From Saccharopolyspora hirsuta (GTDB lineage: Bacteria > Actinomycetota > Actinomycetes > Mycobacteriales > Pseudonocardiaceae), in the NCBI RefSeq assembly GCF_008630535.1, contig NZ_VWPH01000014.1, forward strand, positions 1 to 64,000: DNA of 64,000 bases, given 5' to 3'. The notes beneath the pieces were generated by a model. The model made no database searches. It saw only the letters and a program-made list of their open reading frames with translations, and was not told the origin of the DNA. Made by a program: the position numbers and the translations under genes. Each line of letters begins with the position of its first letter. Within the stretch, counting starts at the first letter, position 1. Shown here in pieces: positions 17,504 to 26,191 of the stretch.

Positions 17504-17595
17504 AACCCGCGGCGGTGCGAGTTGCACGGGTGGGCTAAGCGGCTGCGCCGCTTCAAAGACAAAGACCAAGCAGCCCCGAAACCTTGGGAGGGGAC

Positions 17596-18534
17596 ATGAC
17601 CGCAATCGATGCCGAGGTCGAGCTGCCGGGCGACGCACCGCCGCAGGTGGACAACCTGGACGCGCTGGAGTCCGAGGCGATCCACATCTTCCGCGAGGTC
17701 GCCGGGGAGTTCGACCGGCCGGTGATCCTGTTCTCCGGCGGCAAGGACTCCACGGTGCTGGTGCACCTGGCGCTCAAGGCGTTCCGGCCCGCGCCGGTGC
17801 CGTTCCCGCTGCTGCACGTCGACACCGGGCACAACTTCCCGGAGGTGCTGGCGTTCCGCGACGAGCTCGCCGCCCGGCACGACCTGCGGCTGGTGGTGGC
17901 GTCGGTGCAGGACTACATCGACGACGGGCGGCTGCAGGAGCGCCCGGACGGCACCCGCAACCCGCTGCAGACCACGCCGCTGCTGGACGCGATCAGCGAC
18001 AACAAGTTCGACGCGGTGTTCGGCGGCGGTCGCCGCGACGAGGAGCGGGCCCGCGCCAAGGAGCGGATCTTCAGCCTGCGCAACGCATTCGGCCAGTGGG
18101 ACCCGCGCCGCCAGCGCCCCGAGCTGTGGAACCTCTACAACGGCAGGCACCGGCCGGGCGAGCACGTGCGGGTGTTCCCGCTGTCGAACTGGACCGAGCT
18201 GGACATCTGGCGCTACATCCAGCGGGAGAAGATCGAGCTGCCGGACATCTACTACGCGCACCGCCGCGAGGTGTTCCAGCGCGACGGCATGTGGCTGACC
18301 TCCGGCCCGTGGGGCGGCCCGCGCGACGGCGAGGTCCCGGAGCTCAAGACGGTCCGCTACCGGACGGTCGGCGACGGTTCCTGCACCGGCGCGGTGGAGT
18401 CCGAGGCCTACACGGTGGACGACGTGATCGCCGAGGTCGCGGCCAGCCGCCTGACCGAGCGCGGCGCCACCCGGGCCGACGACCGCCTGTCAGAAGCCGC
18501 GATGGAAGACCGCAAGCGCGAGGGCTACTTCTGA
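17596..18534 (+). CDS. cysD: Sulfate adenylyltransferase subunit 2
   Basis: A 312-residue PP-loop ATPase that, with CysN, makes APS from sulfate and ATP. The ATP-binding SGGKDS motif is at about residues 46-51, with HVDTGHNFPEVLAFRD and FGGGRRDEERARAKERIFS further on. The length matches the family. ATG 17596 follows a GGGAGGGG site. A hairpin separates it from cysN, so the two may not be made in equal amounts. Confidence 0.96.
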   Translation: MTAIDAEVELPGDAPPQVDNLDALESEAIHIFREVAGEFDRPVILFSGGKDSTVLVHLALKAFRPAPVPFPLLHVDTGHNFPEVLAFRDELAARHDLRLVVASVQDYIDDGRLQERPDGTRNPLQTTPLLDAISDNKFDAVFGGGRRDEERARAKERIFSLRNAFGQWDPRRQRPELWNLYNGRHRPGEHVRVFPLSNWTELDIWRYIQREKIELPDIYYAHRREVFQRDGMWLTSGPWGGPRDGEVPELKTVRYRTVGDGSCTGAVESEAYTVDDVIAEVAASRLTERGATRADDRLSEAAMEDRKREGYF

Positions 18535-18535
18535 C

Positions 18536-18581
18536 GTCGTGAGTGCGAAAACCGGCTGGAGGCGGTCTTCGCACTCACGAC
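18536..18581. terminator. 19-bp hairpin between cysD and cysN
   Basis: GTCGTGAGTGCGAAAACCG at 18536-18554 pairs with 18563-18581 with one mismatch and an 8-base loop, two bases after the cysD stop. There is no T-tract. Inside an operon this suggests an mRNA-stabilising or partial terminator element. Its CGTGAG start links it to the hairpins at 5177 and 32602. Confidence 0.6.
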
Positions 18582-18620
18582 CCCGACTCCCGAGCCGAAC
18601 CACCAGGAATGGGTTCCCGC

Positions 18621-19955
18621 ATGACCGAGACCACCACCCGCACCGCGCCGGACAGCGGCACCGAGGTGACCCTGCCGGTGCAGACCGACCTGCTGCGGCT
18701 GGCCACCGCCGGGTCCGTCGACGACGGCAAGAGCACCCTGGTCGGGCGGCTGCTGCACGACACCAAGTCGGTGCTGGCCGACCAGCTGGACGCCGTGCAC
18801 CGCGCCAGCGCCGACCGCGGCCTGGCCACCCCGGACCTGTCGCTGCTGGTCGACGGGCTGCGCGCGGAGCGCGAGCAGGGCATCACCATCGACGTGGCCT
18901 ACCGCTACTTCGCCACCCCGAAGCGCTCCTTCGTGCTGGCCGACACCCCGGGGCACGTGCAGTACACCCGGAACACGGTCACCGGCGCGTCCACCGCGCA
19001 GCTGGCGGTGCTGCTGGTGGACGCGCGCAACGGCGTCGTCGAGCAGACCCGGCGGCACGCGGCCGTGCTGGCGCTGCTGGGCGTGCCGCAGCTGGTGCTG
19101 GCGGTCAACAAGATCGACATGGTCGACTTCGACGAGGCGGTGTTCACCCGCATCGCCGCCGAGTTCACCGAGCACGCCCGCGCGCTCGGCTACTCCGACG
19201 ACGCCGTGGTGACCATCCCGGTGTCCGCCCTGCTCGGCGACAACGTGGTGGAGCGCTCGGCGAACACGCCCTGGTACGACGGCCCGTCGCTGCTGGAGCA
19301 CCTGGAGCGCGTGCCGGTGGCGCCGGACCCGCACGACGCGCCGTTCCGGCTGCCGGTGCAGTACGTGATCCGCCCGCGCACCGCGGAGCACCCGGACTAC
19401 CGGGGTTACGCGGGCCAGGTGGCCGCCGGTGTGGTCGCCGAGGGCGACGAGGTCGTGGTGCTCCCCGCCGGGGTGCGCACCCGGGTGTCCAAGGTGGACA
19501 CCCCGAACGGCGTCAAGCCGCGCGCCGCCGCGGGCCACTCGATCACCCTGCTGCTGGACGACGACGTGGACATCTCGCGCGGCGACCTGATCGCCGCCGC
19601 GGACGCCGCCCCGGAGCTGACCGACGAGCTCGACGCCACGGTGTGCTGGCTGGCGGAGAAGCCGCTGAAGCCCGGCGCGAAGGTGCTGGTCAAGCACGGC
19701 ACGCGCACCGCGCAGGCGATCGTCACCGAGCTGTCGGCCCGCTTCGACGAGCAGCAGCTGTCCAGCGTGGACGGTCCGGAGTCCTTGCAGCTCAACGAGA
19801 TCGGCCGGGTGCAGCTGCGCACCGCGGAACCGCTGCCGGTGGACACCTACGCGGCCAGCCGCCGCACCGGCTCGTTCCTGGTGATCGACCCCGCCGACGG
19901 CACCACCCTGGCCGCCGGCCTGATCGGGGTGCCGCTGGCGCCGTTCGCGGAATGA
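18621..19955 (+). CDS. cysN: Sulfate adenylyltransferase subunit 1 (GTPase)
   Basis: A 444-residue EF-Tu-like GTPase that drives APS formation by CysD. P-loop GSVDDGKST, DTPGHVQY (G3) and NKIDMVD (G4) are clear, followed by two beta-barrel domains. Unlike the mycobacterial CysNC fusion, it ends without an APS kinase domain. The ATG at 18621 is preferred; an ATG four codons upstream abuts AGGA too closely. The stop overlaps the chelatase start by ATGA. Confidence 0.95.
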   Translation: MTETTTRTAPDSGTEVTLPVQTDLLRLATAGSVDDGKSTLVGRLLHDTKSVLADQLDAVHRASADRGLATPDLSLLVDGLRAEREQGITIDVAYRYFATPKRSFVLADTPGHVQYTRNTVTGASTAQLAVLLVDARNGVVEQTRRHAAVLALLGVPQLVLAVNKIDMVDFDEAVFTRIAAEFTEHARALGYSDDAVVTIPVSALLGDNVVERSANTPWYDGPSLLEHLERVPVAPDPHDAPFRLPVQYVIRPRTAEHPDYRGYAGQVAAGVVAEGDEVVVLPAGVRTRVSKVDTPNGVKPRAAAGHSITLLLDDDVDISRGDLIAAADAAPELTDELDATVCWLAEKPLKPGAKVLVKHGTRTAQAIVTELSARFDEQQLSSVDGPESLQLNEIGRVQLRTAEPLPVDTYAASRRTGSFLVIDPADGTTLAAGLIGVPLAPFAE

Positions 19956-20710
19956 CCATGACCGCACCACTGGTGGCCGTCGCCCACGGCAGCCGCGACC
20001 CGCGCTCGGCCGCGACCATCCACGCCCTGCTGGACGTGGTGCGCGCGAAGCGCCCGGACCTCGACGTGCGCGCGGCGTTCCTGGACCTGTCGGCACCGCG
20101 CCTGGGCGACGTGCTCAGCGCGGTGCACGGCGACGGCCACGACGCGGCAGTGGTCGTCCCGCTCCTGCTGGGCCGCGCTTTCCACGCCCGCGTGGACGTC
20201 CCGGCGGCCGTGGCCGAGGCCGAGCGCCGCTACCCGCGCCTCCAGGTCCAGGTGTCCGACGTCCTGGGCCCGGACCCGCGCCTGGACGCCGCGGCCTGGC
20301 GCCGCCTGCTCGAAGCCGGAGCCGACCCCGACGACCCGGAGCTCGGCGTCCTGCTGGCGGGCGCGGGCTCCTCCCACGCCCCGGCGAACCAGCTGGTCGC
20401 GGACGTCGCCGACCGCTGGCAGGCGCAGACGTCCTGGGCGGGCGCGGTCGCGACCTTCGCGGCAGCGGCGGAACCCGCGGTCCCGGCCGCGATCGAGCTC
20501 CTCCGCGCCCGCGGCGCCCGCCGCATCGCGGTCGCCTCCTGGTTCCTCGCCCCGGGCCTCCTCCCGGACCGCATCACGGCCCTGGCCCGCGACCACGCGA
20601 CCGACCCGCTGATCGCACCCCCGATGGCCGACGACGAGGACCTGGCGGACCTGATCCTCACCCGCCACGCGGAAACCCTCGGCGTCCCGCACCTGCCCGT
20701 CGCCCTCTGA
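19952..20710 (+). CDS. Sirohydrochlorin chelatase (CbiX/SirB-like)
   Basis: A 252-residue protein of the class II chelatase superfamily with two half-repeats. LVAVAHGSRDP at the start holds the metal-binding His, and VVVPLLLGRAFHARVDVP the second. The C-terminal half repeats the fold with VLLAGAGSSHAPANQ and VASWFLAPGLLPDRI. It very probably inserts iron into sirohydrochlorin to make the siroheme of the upstream sulfite reductase, which explains its coupling to cysN. A matching gene (che1) follows cysH in mycobacteria. Confidence 0.88.
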   Translation: MTMTAPLVAVAHGSRDPRSAATIHALLDVVRAKRPDLDVRAAFLDLSAPRLGDVLSAVHGDGHDAAVVVPLLLGRAFHARVDVPAAVAEAERRYPRLQVQVSDVLGPDPRLDAAAWRRLLEAGADPDDPELGVLLAGAGSSHAPANQLVADVADRWQAQTSWAGAVATFAAAAEPAVPAAIELLRARGARRIAVASWFLAPGLLPDRITALARDHATDPLIAPPMADDEDLADLILTRHAETLGVPHLPVAL

Positions 20711-20873
20711 GCGGACCGGATCCGCTTTGGCCGCCTAACGAACTCGACCACCCGGAAGTGGCGTCCGATTGCGCCGAAAAGACGTGCTTGTGAGCAAAAG
20801 TCGACAACTGGGGTCGGGGGCGCAACGTGCGGGGCATGATGGCGCTCGTGTCCACCAGCTGGGTACACGATGA

Positions 20874-20917
20874 CCGGCAGCGACCCGGAACACCCCGACA
20901 TCCCAGGTCGCTGCCGG
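20874..20917. promoter_or_regulatory. 12-bp inverted repeat before a small Cys-rich gene
   Basis: CCGGCAGCGACC at 20874-20885 pairs perfectly with 20906-20917 across a 20-base loop, 31 bases before the likely start of the Cys-rich gene. The region 20711-20948 otherwise holds only a weak hairpin (GCGGA/TCCGC, 20713-20727) after the chelatase stop. Confidence 0.4.
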
Positions 20918-20948
20918 ACCCGTCTTGGCGGCGCCCCGCGAGCGCCGC

Positions 20949-21173
20949 ATGATCTCGCAGCCGCACCTGATCGCGCGGGTGCGCCCCGAGTTCGCCCGCG
21001 GCGAGCGGGACCGGTGCTGCCACTTCTTCCCGCTGCCCGCCGACGGCGCCATGCCGGTCGTGCTGAGCGCCTACTGCGGGTTCCACATCCACCCCGGCGA
21101 GGCCGAACCGCTGGACGCGCCCGCCGGGATGCCCTGCACCGGCTGCCTGATGGCCGCCGCGCTGTCCTCCTGA
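20949..21173 (+). CDS. Small Cys-rich protein, possible metal binder
   Basis: A 74-residue reading with five cysteines: CC near residue 23, YCGFHIHPGEAE in the middle and GMPCTGCL near the end. The spacing suggests a structural zinc site with His/Cys ligands. The start is uncertain: ATG 20949 has no Shine-Dalgarno, and a TTG at 20925 is possible. No signal peptide or membrane segment. I do not recognise a function. Confidence 0.6.
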   Translation: MISQPHLIARVRPEFARGERDRCCHFFPLPADGAMPVVLSAYCGFHIHPGEAEPLDAPAGMPCTGCLMAAALSS

Positions 21174-21404
21174 ACCGCCGGAGCCGGGCAAAAAGGGCCG
21201 ATCACCCGTTAACAGTGAGTTGTTCTCTCGAACACTAAGCTTCACCCCATGTGGTCATGAGAGAGTTTGATATCAGCGTCTGGGCGGGGAACCGGCCGCT
21301 CCCTGTGTTCGTCGGACCCGCCAGACCCGCGCTATCGAGTGACCGCCGTGGTGTGGGGGCGATCAATGCAGGGCTGGATGAGGAGTCGGGGACAACAGCG
21401 CGAG
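21174..21404 (+). promoter_or_regulatory. Upstream region of the ADP-ribosylglycohydrolase genes
   Basis: This 231-base non-coding stretch is AT-richer than its surroundings. It contains the small palindrome TGTTC-TCTC-GAACA at 21221-21234 followed by a TAAGCT box at 21235-21240, a plausible operator next to a -10 element. It does not match the LexA box, whose half sites face the other way. In-frame ATGs at 21366 and 21378 could extend the following gene into it. Confidence 0.4.
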
Positions 21405-24400
21405 ATGAACACGACGCAGCAGCCGAATCGACCGGTCATCACCCCCGCGATGCGGGAGCAGGCCACCAAGCAGCCCAACACCTGGTTGTACGTGGTCGAT
21501 CCGATCTTCACCGACCCCAACGCCGAAGTGCCGCCGTGGGGCTTCATCGGCGGCTACCGGGTCGACGAGCACGGCGAGATCACCGACGACTTCTCCCCCA
21601 ACCCCAACTACCGGCCGTCGCCGGTCGCGCTGCGGCTGCCCGCGCCGACCAACGACGTCGAACGCGCCCTCCAGCTGACCACCACCGGCTACGCGCAGGG
21701 CCACGCGCTGCTGACCGCGATGCTGGACGCCGAGCTGATCCTGTTCGCGCAGCCGCAGGGCAGCGGCCTGTTCACCATGGAGCACGAGTCGGGGCGGCGG
21801 CAGCTGCAGGTGTTCACCTCCGAGGGGTTCCTGCCGCCGAACTGGACCACCTGGCAGCGGATGACCGGCCGCCAGCTGGCCGCGCACAACCCGACCGGGA
21901 TCGACGTCCAGGTGAACCCGACCAGCCCGGTCAAGGCCCGGGTGCCCGCCGAGGACCTGGTCAAGGCCGCCGCCGCGGTGCCGCCGAAGACGCCCGGGAT
22001 GCCGGTGCCCTCGCCCGCCTCCGGAACGCCCGTGGTCGCGCCGCCGTCCCCGCCCAACGGCACCCCGGTGCCGCCCGGCGCCGCCCCGGTGGAGCAGCCC
22101 GCTCCGCCGCCCGCGATCGACCCCACCGAGACCGAGTTCGGCCGCCGCTTCCTCGGGTCGGTGCTGGCCGGTGCGATCGGGGACGCGCTGGGCGCGCCGG
22201 TCGAGTTCTACCCGGTGGACCAGATCCGCAGCCGCTTCGGCGCGATGGGCGTCACCGAGTACGACCGCACCGGTGACCAGCCCGGCGAGTTCACCGACGA
22301 CACCCAGATGGCGCTGTTCACCCTGGAAGGCCTGATCCGCGGGCACATCGCGGTCCGGTCCGGGGCGGACAGCCCGCTGTCCGCGATCCAGCTGGCCTAC
22401 CAGCGCTGGCTGCACACCCAGGGCTACGCGTGGATGCGGGCGGCCGGGCCGTTCGCCATCAGCCACCCCAAGCCCAACGGCTGGCTCATCGAGCAGCGCG
22501 ACCTGTTCGCGGTGCGCTCGCCGAACAGCAGCTGCATCACCGCGCTCCGCGAGTTCGCCTCGGTCGGGGCGCCCGGCACCTTCGAGCGGCCGATCAACGA
22601 CTCGCCCGACTGCGGCGGCGTGGTGCGCGCCGCCCCGATCGCGCTGTGGTCCGAGGACCCGAAGCAGGTCTTCGAGCTCGCCGCCGCCAGCGCGGCGCTG
22701 ACCTACTCGCAGCCCAACGGCTACCTGCCCGCCGGTGTCCTCGCGGTGATCGTCCACCGGCTGCTGCGGGAGGCGACGCTGGAGGAATCGGTGCGCCAGG
22801 CCCGCGAGCTGCTGGTGCAGTACGCCGACCACGAGGACACCGACCGCGCGCTGCAAGCCGCCGAGGACCTCGCCCAGCAGGGCAAACCGACCCCCGAGCA
22901 GCTCAAGGACACGCTGGGCGGCGGCTGGGCCGGGCACGAGGCGCTGGCGATCGCGGTGTGCGCGGCGCTGAGCACCGACAGCATCGCGGCCGCGCTGATG
23001 GTCGCGGTCAACCACTCCGGCGACAGCGACTCCACCGCGGCGATCTGCGGCAACATCGTCGGTGCCCGCTACGGCGCGCCCGCGCTGCCGGGCGTCTGGC
23101 TGCGCGACCTCAAGCAGCGCGAAACCGTGGAAACCCTGGCGAAGGACGCGCTGCTGGAGTTCGGCCCCACGCCGCCGAGCGGGGACGCCTGGACCGCGCG
23201 CTACCCCGCGGCCAAGGACATCTCCGACCTGGACTTCACCTCCACCCTCCCGCTGGTCGGGTCGAAGCCCCCGAAGCCGGAGCCCGCGGTGGAGGAGGCC
23301 CCGGCGGTCGAGGAGGAGCCCGCGGCGGCCCCGGTCGCCGAGGAGCCGCCTGCCACCGAAGACCCCGCAACCGCTCAGGTCGCTGAGGAAGCGCCTGAAG
23401 AACCCGCGGCAGCCCGGGTCGCCGAACCGGTCGAGGAGGAACCGGTCGACGACGAGCCCGCGACCGACTCTGCCGAGGAAGCCGCCGCTGCGGCGGAGGA
23501 GCCCGAGGCCACCGAGGAGCCGAGCCCCGAGGTCGCTGCCGACCCGGCGGAGCTGCGCGCGCAGCGGATCCTGGGCTTCCTGGTCGGCGGCGCGGCCGGG
23601 GACGCCCTCGGCTACCCGATCGAGGACGACTCGCTGCAGGACATCCGCCGCAAGTACGGCTCGGCCGGGCTGACCGACTTCGTCGACGCGCACCGGCCCG
23701 GCGGCTCGGTCAGCGACGAGACCCAGATGACGCTGTTCACCCTGGAAGGCCTGATCCGGGCGAGCATCCGGCGGCGGCTGTTCGGCGAGAACGAACCGGC
23801 CACCCAGGTCCAGCACGCCTACCAGCGCTGGCTGCACACCCAGGGCTTCGACTGGAAGGAAGCCGGTGGCCCGCTGGCCAGCACCCCGCCGGACGGCTGG
23901 CTGATCCGGCAGAAGGGGCTGTTCGTCCGCCGCGCGCCCGGCACCACGTGCATACAGGCGCTGCACGGCTACGCCAACGGCAACCCGCAGGGCTCGTTCA
24001 GCAACCGGCTCAACGACTCCAAGGGCTGCGGCGGGGTCATGCGGGCGGCCCCGGCCGCGCTGTGGTCGGACGATCCCGCCGAGGTGTTCCAGGTCGGGGC
24101 GATGACCGCGGTGCTCACGCACGGCAACCCGAGCGGCTACCTGCCCGCCGGTGCGCTGGCGGTGATCGTCCAGCAGCTGCTCGACGGCCGGTCGCTGCCG
24201 GAGGCGGTGGACGGCGCGCTCACCGAGCTGTCCACTTGGGACGGAAATGAGGAGACGGCGGCGGCCCTGCGCGCGGCGGTCGAGCTCGCCGCCGCGGGCG
24301 ACCCGAGCCCGGAGCAGATCCAGGAGGTCCTCGGCGAGGGCTGGTTCGGCGAGCAGGCGCTGGCGATCGCGGTGTGCGCGGCGCTGACCCACCCGCGGTC

Positions 24401-26186
24401 GTTCGCCGACGCGGTGGTGCTGGCCGCCAACCACTCCGGCGACAGCGACTCGACCGCGGCGATCTGCGGCAACATCATGGGCGCTGCGCTGACCGCGGAG
24501 GCCGTCCCGCAGACCTGGCGCGACAAGCTGGAGCTGCGCGAGGTCATCGAGCAGCTGGCCGCCGACGCGATCCGGGAGTTCGGCCCGAACCCGCCGAGCG
24601 ACACCGAGTGGCTGGAGCGCTACCCGATCGGTTCGGCCGAACCCGCCGTCGCCGAGCAGCCGGAACCCGCCGAGCAGGTCGCCGAAGCGGCGGAACCGGT
24701 GGTCGCGGAACAGCCCGAGGTCGTCGAGGAGCCGGAAGTCGCCGATGCACCTGCGGTCGCCGAGGAGCCCGAGGCCGCCGAAGAACCCGAGCCCGCGCCG
24801 GTGGCGGCGCAGCCCGAACCCGAACCAGTGGCGGCACAGTCCGCGCCTGAGCCGGTAGCGGCACCACCCGCGGCCGAACCGGTCGCCGAGCAGCCCGCCG
24901 ACGACGACGCGGACGACGGGCTCTCCGACGAGGAGCTGCGACTGCTCGCGGCCTGGCGGAAGTTCCGCGACAACGAGGACGGCAACTCCGCGGACCTCAC
25001 GCAGGACCTGCACAAGCTGCTCGTCGAGGCCTTCGGCCCGGAGCGCGCGGCGCAGCTGATCGGCGAGGCGGCCGAGGCCGAGGAGGAGAACGAGCTGGTC
25101 GCCGAGACCCAGGTCCAGCTCAGCCGCGAGCAGCGGGTGGCGGGCTGCGTGCTGGGCACCGCGGTCGGCGACGCGCTCGGCGCACCGTGGATGTTCGCCG
25201 ACCTGAGCACCATCCTGCGCGAGAACCCGGAAGGCGTGCGGGAGATGGCCGAGGCGTTCGGCACGCGGGCGGCGGCCACCTCGCACGGGCAGCAGACCGC
25301 GTTCGTCCTGGACGGCCTCATCCGCAGCCGCATCCGCTCGGTGCTGCGCGGCATCAGCGCGCACCGGCCGTCGATGGTCCGCGGGACCCTGCTGCACTGG
25401 ATGCACACGCAGGGCGTGAAGCTGCGCAGCGGCGTCTTCCAGCTCGGTGCGCTCGCCGAGACCGAGGTCCTGCACGCGCAGCGGTTCCCGGACGAGGCGA
25501 CGCTGACCGCGCTGGCCCGCTTCTCCGACCGCCGCGAGGTCCCGACCCCGAGCAACCCGCCGAACTCCGCGCGCACGACCGCGGCCACGGTGCGCGGCGC
25601 CGCGGTCGGCTTCGGGTTCACCTCCCCGCAGGACGCGATCATCCACGGCGCGGAGATCGCCGCGGTCACCCACGGCCACCCGGACGGCTACCTGTCCGCC
25701 GGGGCGCTGGCCGGGCTGGTGTGCTCGCTCAACAACGGGCAGACCCTGATCGACGCGGTGCACTCGGTGCTCGCCGAGCTGGACCAGATGGAGGTCGCGG
25801 AGGGCATCACGCAGGGGCTGCGCTCGGCGGTCGAGATCGTCGGCAGCGGGCAGGTCTCGCCCACCCGGTTCGCGGAGCTGGGCCTGGGCTGGAACGCGCC
25901 GGAGGCGCTGGCGATCGGCGTCGCGGCCGCGCTGGCGCACCCGAACTCCTTCGCGGACGCGGTGTCGCTGGCGGCCACCCACTCCGGCAACACGGCGGCC
26001 ACCGCGGCGATCTGCGGCAGCCTGCTCGGCGCCGCCCGCGGCACCGAGCAGATCCCCGCCGACTGGCTCGCGGAGCTGGAGCTGCGGGAGGTCCTGGAGC
26101 AGCTGATCACCGACGACCACCGGGCCCACACCGAGATCTTCACCGACCAGCCGGTGCCCGACTGGGCACAGCGCTACCTCGGATAA
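21405..26186 (+). CDS. Triple ADP-ribosylglycohydrolase protein with secretion-associated N-terminal domain
   Basis: A 1593-residue multidomain protein. Residues 1-190 (WLYVVDPIFTD, FIGGYRVDEHGEITDDFSPN, then an SseB-like strand region) resemble N-domains of type VII secretion-associated proteins. A Pro-rich linker leads to three ADP-ribosylglycohydrolase modules at about 245-600, 720-1075 and 1240-1590, joined by Glu/Pro/Ala-rich linkers (about 622-719 and 1079-1166). Module 1 keeps TDDT (297-300) and HSGDSDST (537-544), the full dinuclear metal set. Module 2 has SDET (770-773) and an intact second motif. Module 3 has TSHG (1292-1295) and HSGNTAAT (1526-1533), so it is probably inactive. Substrate, and whether it is secreted, are unknown. 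Start ATG 21405 fits the domain boundary but lacks a strong ribosome-binding site. Confidence 0.85.
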   Translation: MNTTQQPNRPVITPAMREQATKQPNTWLYVVDPIFTDPNAEVPPWGFIGGYRVDEHGEITDDFSPNPNYRPSPVALRLPAPTNDVERALQLTTTGYAQGHALLTAMLDAELILFAQPQGSGLFTMEHESGRRQLQVFTSEGFLPPNWTTWQRMTGRQLAAHNPTGIDVQVNPTSPVKARVPAEDLVKAAAAVPPKTPGMPVPSPASGTPVVAPPSPPNGTPVPPGAAPVEQPAPPPAIDPTETEFGRRFLGSVLAGAIGDALGAPVEFYPVDQIRSRFGAMGVTEYDRTGDQPGEFTDDTQMALFTLEGLIRGHIAVRSGADSPLSAIQLAYQRWLHTQGYAWMRAAGPFAISHPKPNGWLIEQRDLFAVRSPNSSCITALREFASVGAPGTFERPINDSPDCGGVVRAAPIALWSEDPKQVFELAAASAALTYSQPNGYLPAGVLAVIVHRLLREATLEESVRQARELLVQYADHEDTDRALQAAEDLAQQGKPTPEQLKDTLGGGWAGHEALAIAVCAALSTDSIAAALMVAVNHSGDSDSTAAICGNIVGARYGAPALPGVWLRDLKQRETVETLAKDALLEFGPTPPSGDAWTARYPAAKDISDLDFTSTLPLVGSKPPKPEPAVEEAPAVEEEPAAAPVAEEPPATEDPATAQVAEEAPEEPAAARVAEPVEEEPVDDEPATDSAEEAAAAAEEPEATEEPSPEVAADPAELRAQRILGFLVGGAAGDALGYPIEDDSLQDIRRKYGSAGLTDFVDAHRPGGSVSDETQMTLFTLEGLIRASIRRRLFGENEPATQVQHAYQRWLHTQGFDWKEAGGPLASTPPDGWLIRQKGLFVRRAPGTTCIQALHGYANGNPQGSFSNRLNDSKGCGGVMRAAPAALWSDDPAEVFQVGAMTAVLTHGNPSGYLPAGALAVIVQQLLDGRSLPEAVDGALTELSTWDGNEETAAALRAAVELAAAGDPSPEQIQEVLGEGWFGEQALAIAVCAALTHPRSFADAVVLAANHSGDSDSTAAICGNIMGAALTAEAVPQTWRDKLELREVIEQLAADAIREFGPNPPSDTEWLERYPIGSAEPAVAEQPEPAEQVAEAAEPVVAEQPEVVEEPEVADAPAVAEEPEAAEEPEPAPVAAQPEPEPVAAQSAPEPVAAPPAAEPVAEQPADDDADDGLSDEELRLLAAWRKFRDNEDGNSADLTQDLHKLLVEAFGPERAAQLIGEAAEAEEENELVAETQVQLSREQRVAGCVLGTAVGDALGAPWMFADLSTILRENPEGVREMAEAFGTRAAATSHGQQTAFVLDGLIRSRIRSVLRGISAHRPSMVRGTLLHWMHTQGVKLRSGVFQLGALAETEVLHAQRFPDEATLTALARFSDRREVPTPSNPPNSARTTAATVRGAAVGFGFTSPQDAIIHGAEIAAVTHGHPDGYLSAGALAGLVCSLNNGQTLIDAVHSVLAELDQMEVAEGITQGLRSAVEIVGSGQVSPTRFAELGLGWNAPEALAIGVAAALAHPNSFADAVSLAATHSGNTAATAAICGSLLGAARGTEQIPADWLAELELREVLEQLITDDHRAHTEIFTDQPVPDWAQRYLG

Positions 26187-26191
26187 CCCGC

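Noticed and set aside
17416-17595. SAM or T-box riboswitch before cysD
   Set aside because: Neither the S-box core seen before thrC nor the T-box NCCA bulge sequence is present; the structure is unassigned.
21221-21234. SOS/LexA box before the glycohydrolase genes
   Set aside because: The actinomycete LexA site is GAAC-N4-GTTC. Here the half sites are in the opposite order (GTTC-N4-GAAC), so only an unspecified operator is proposed.
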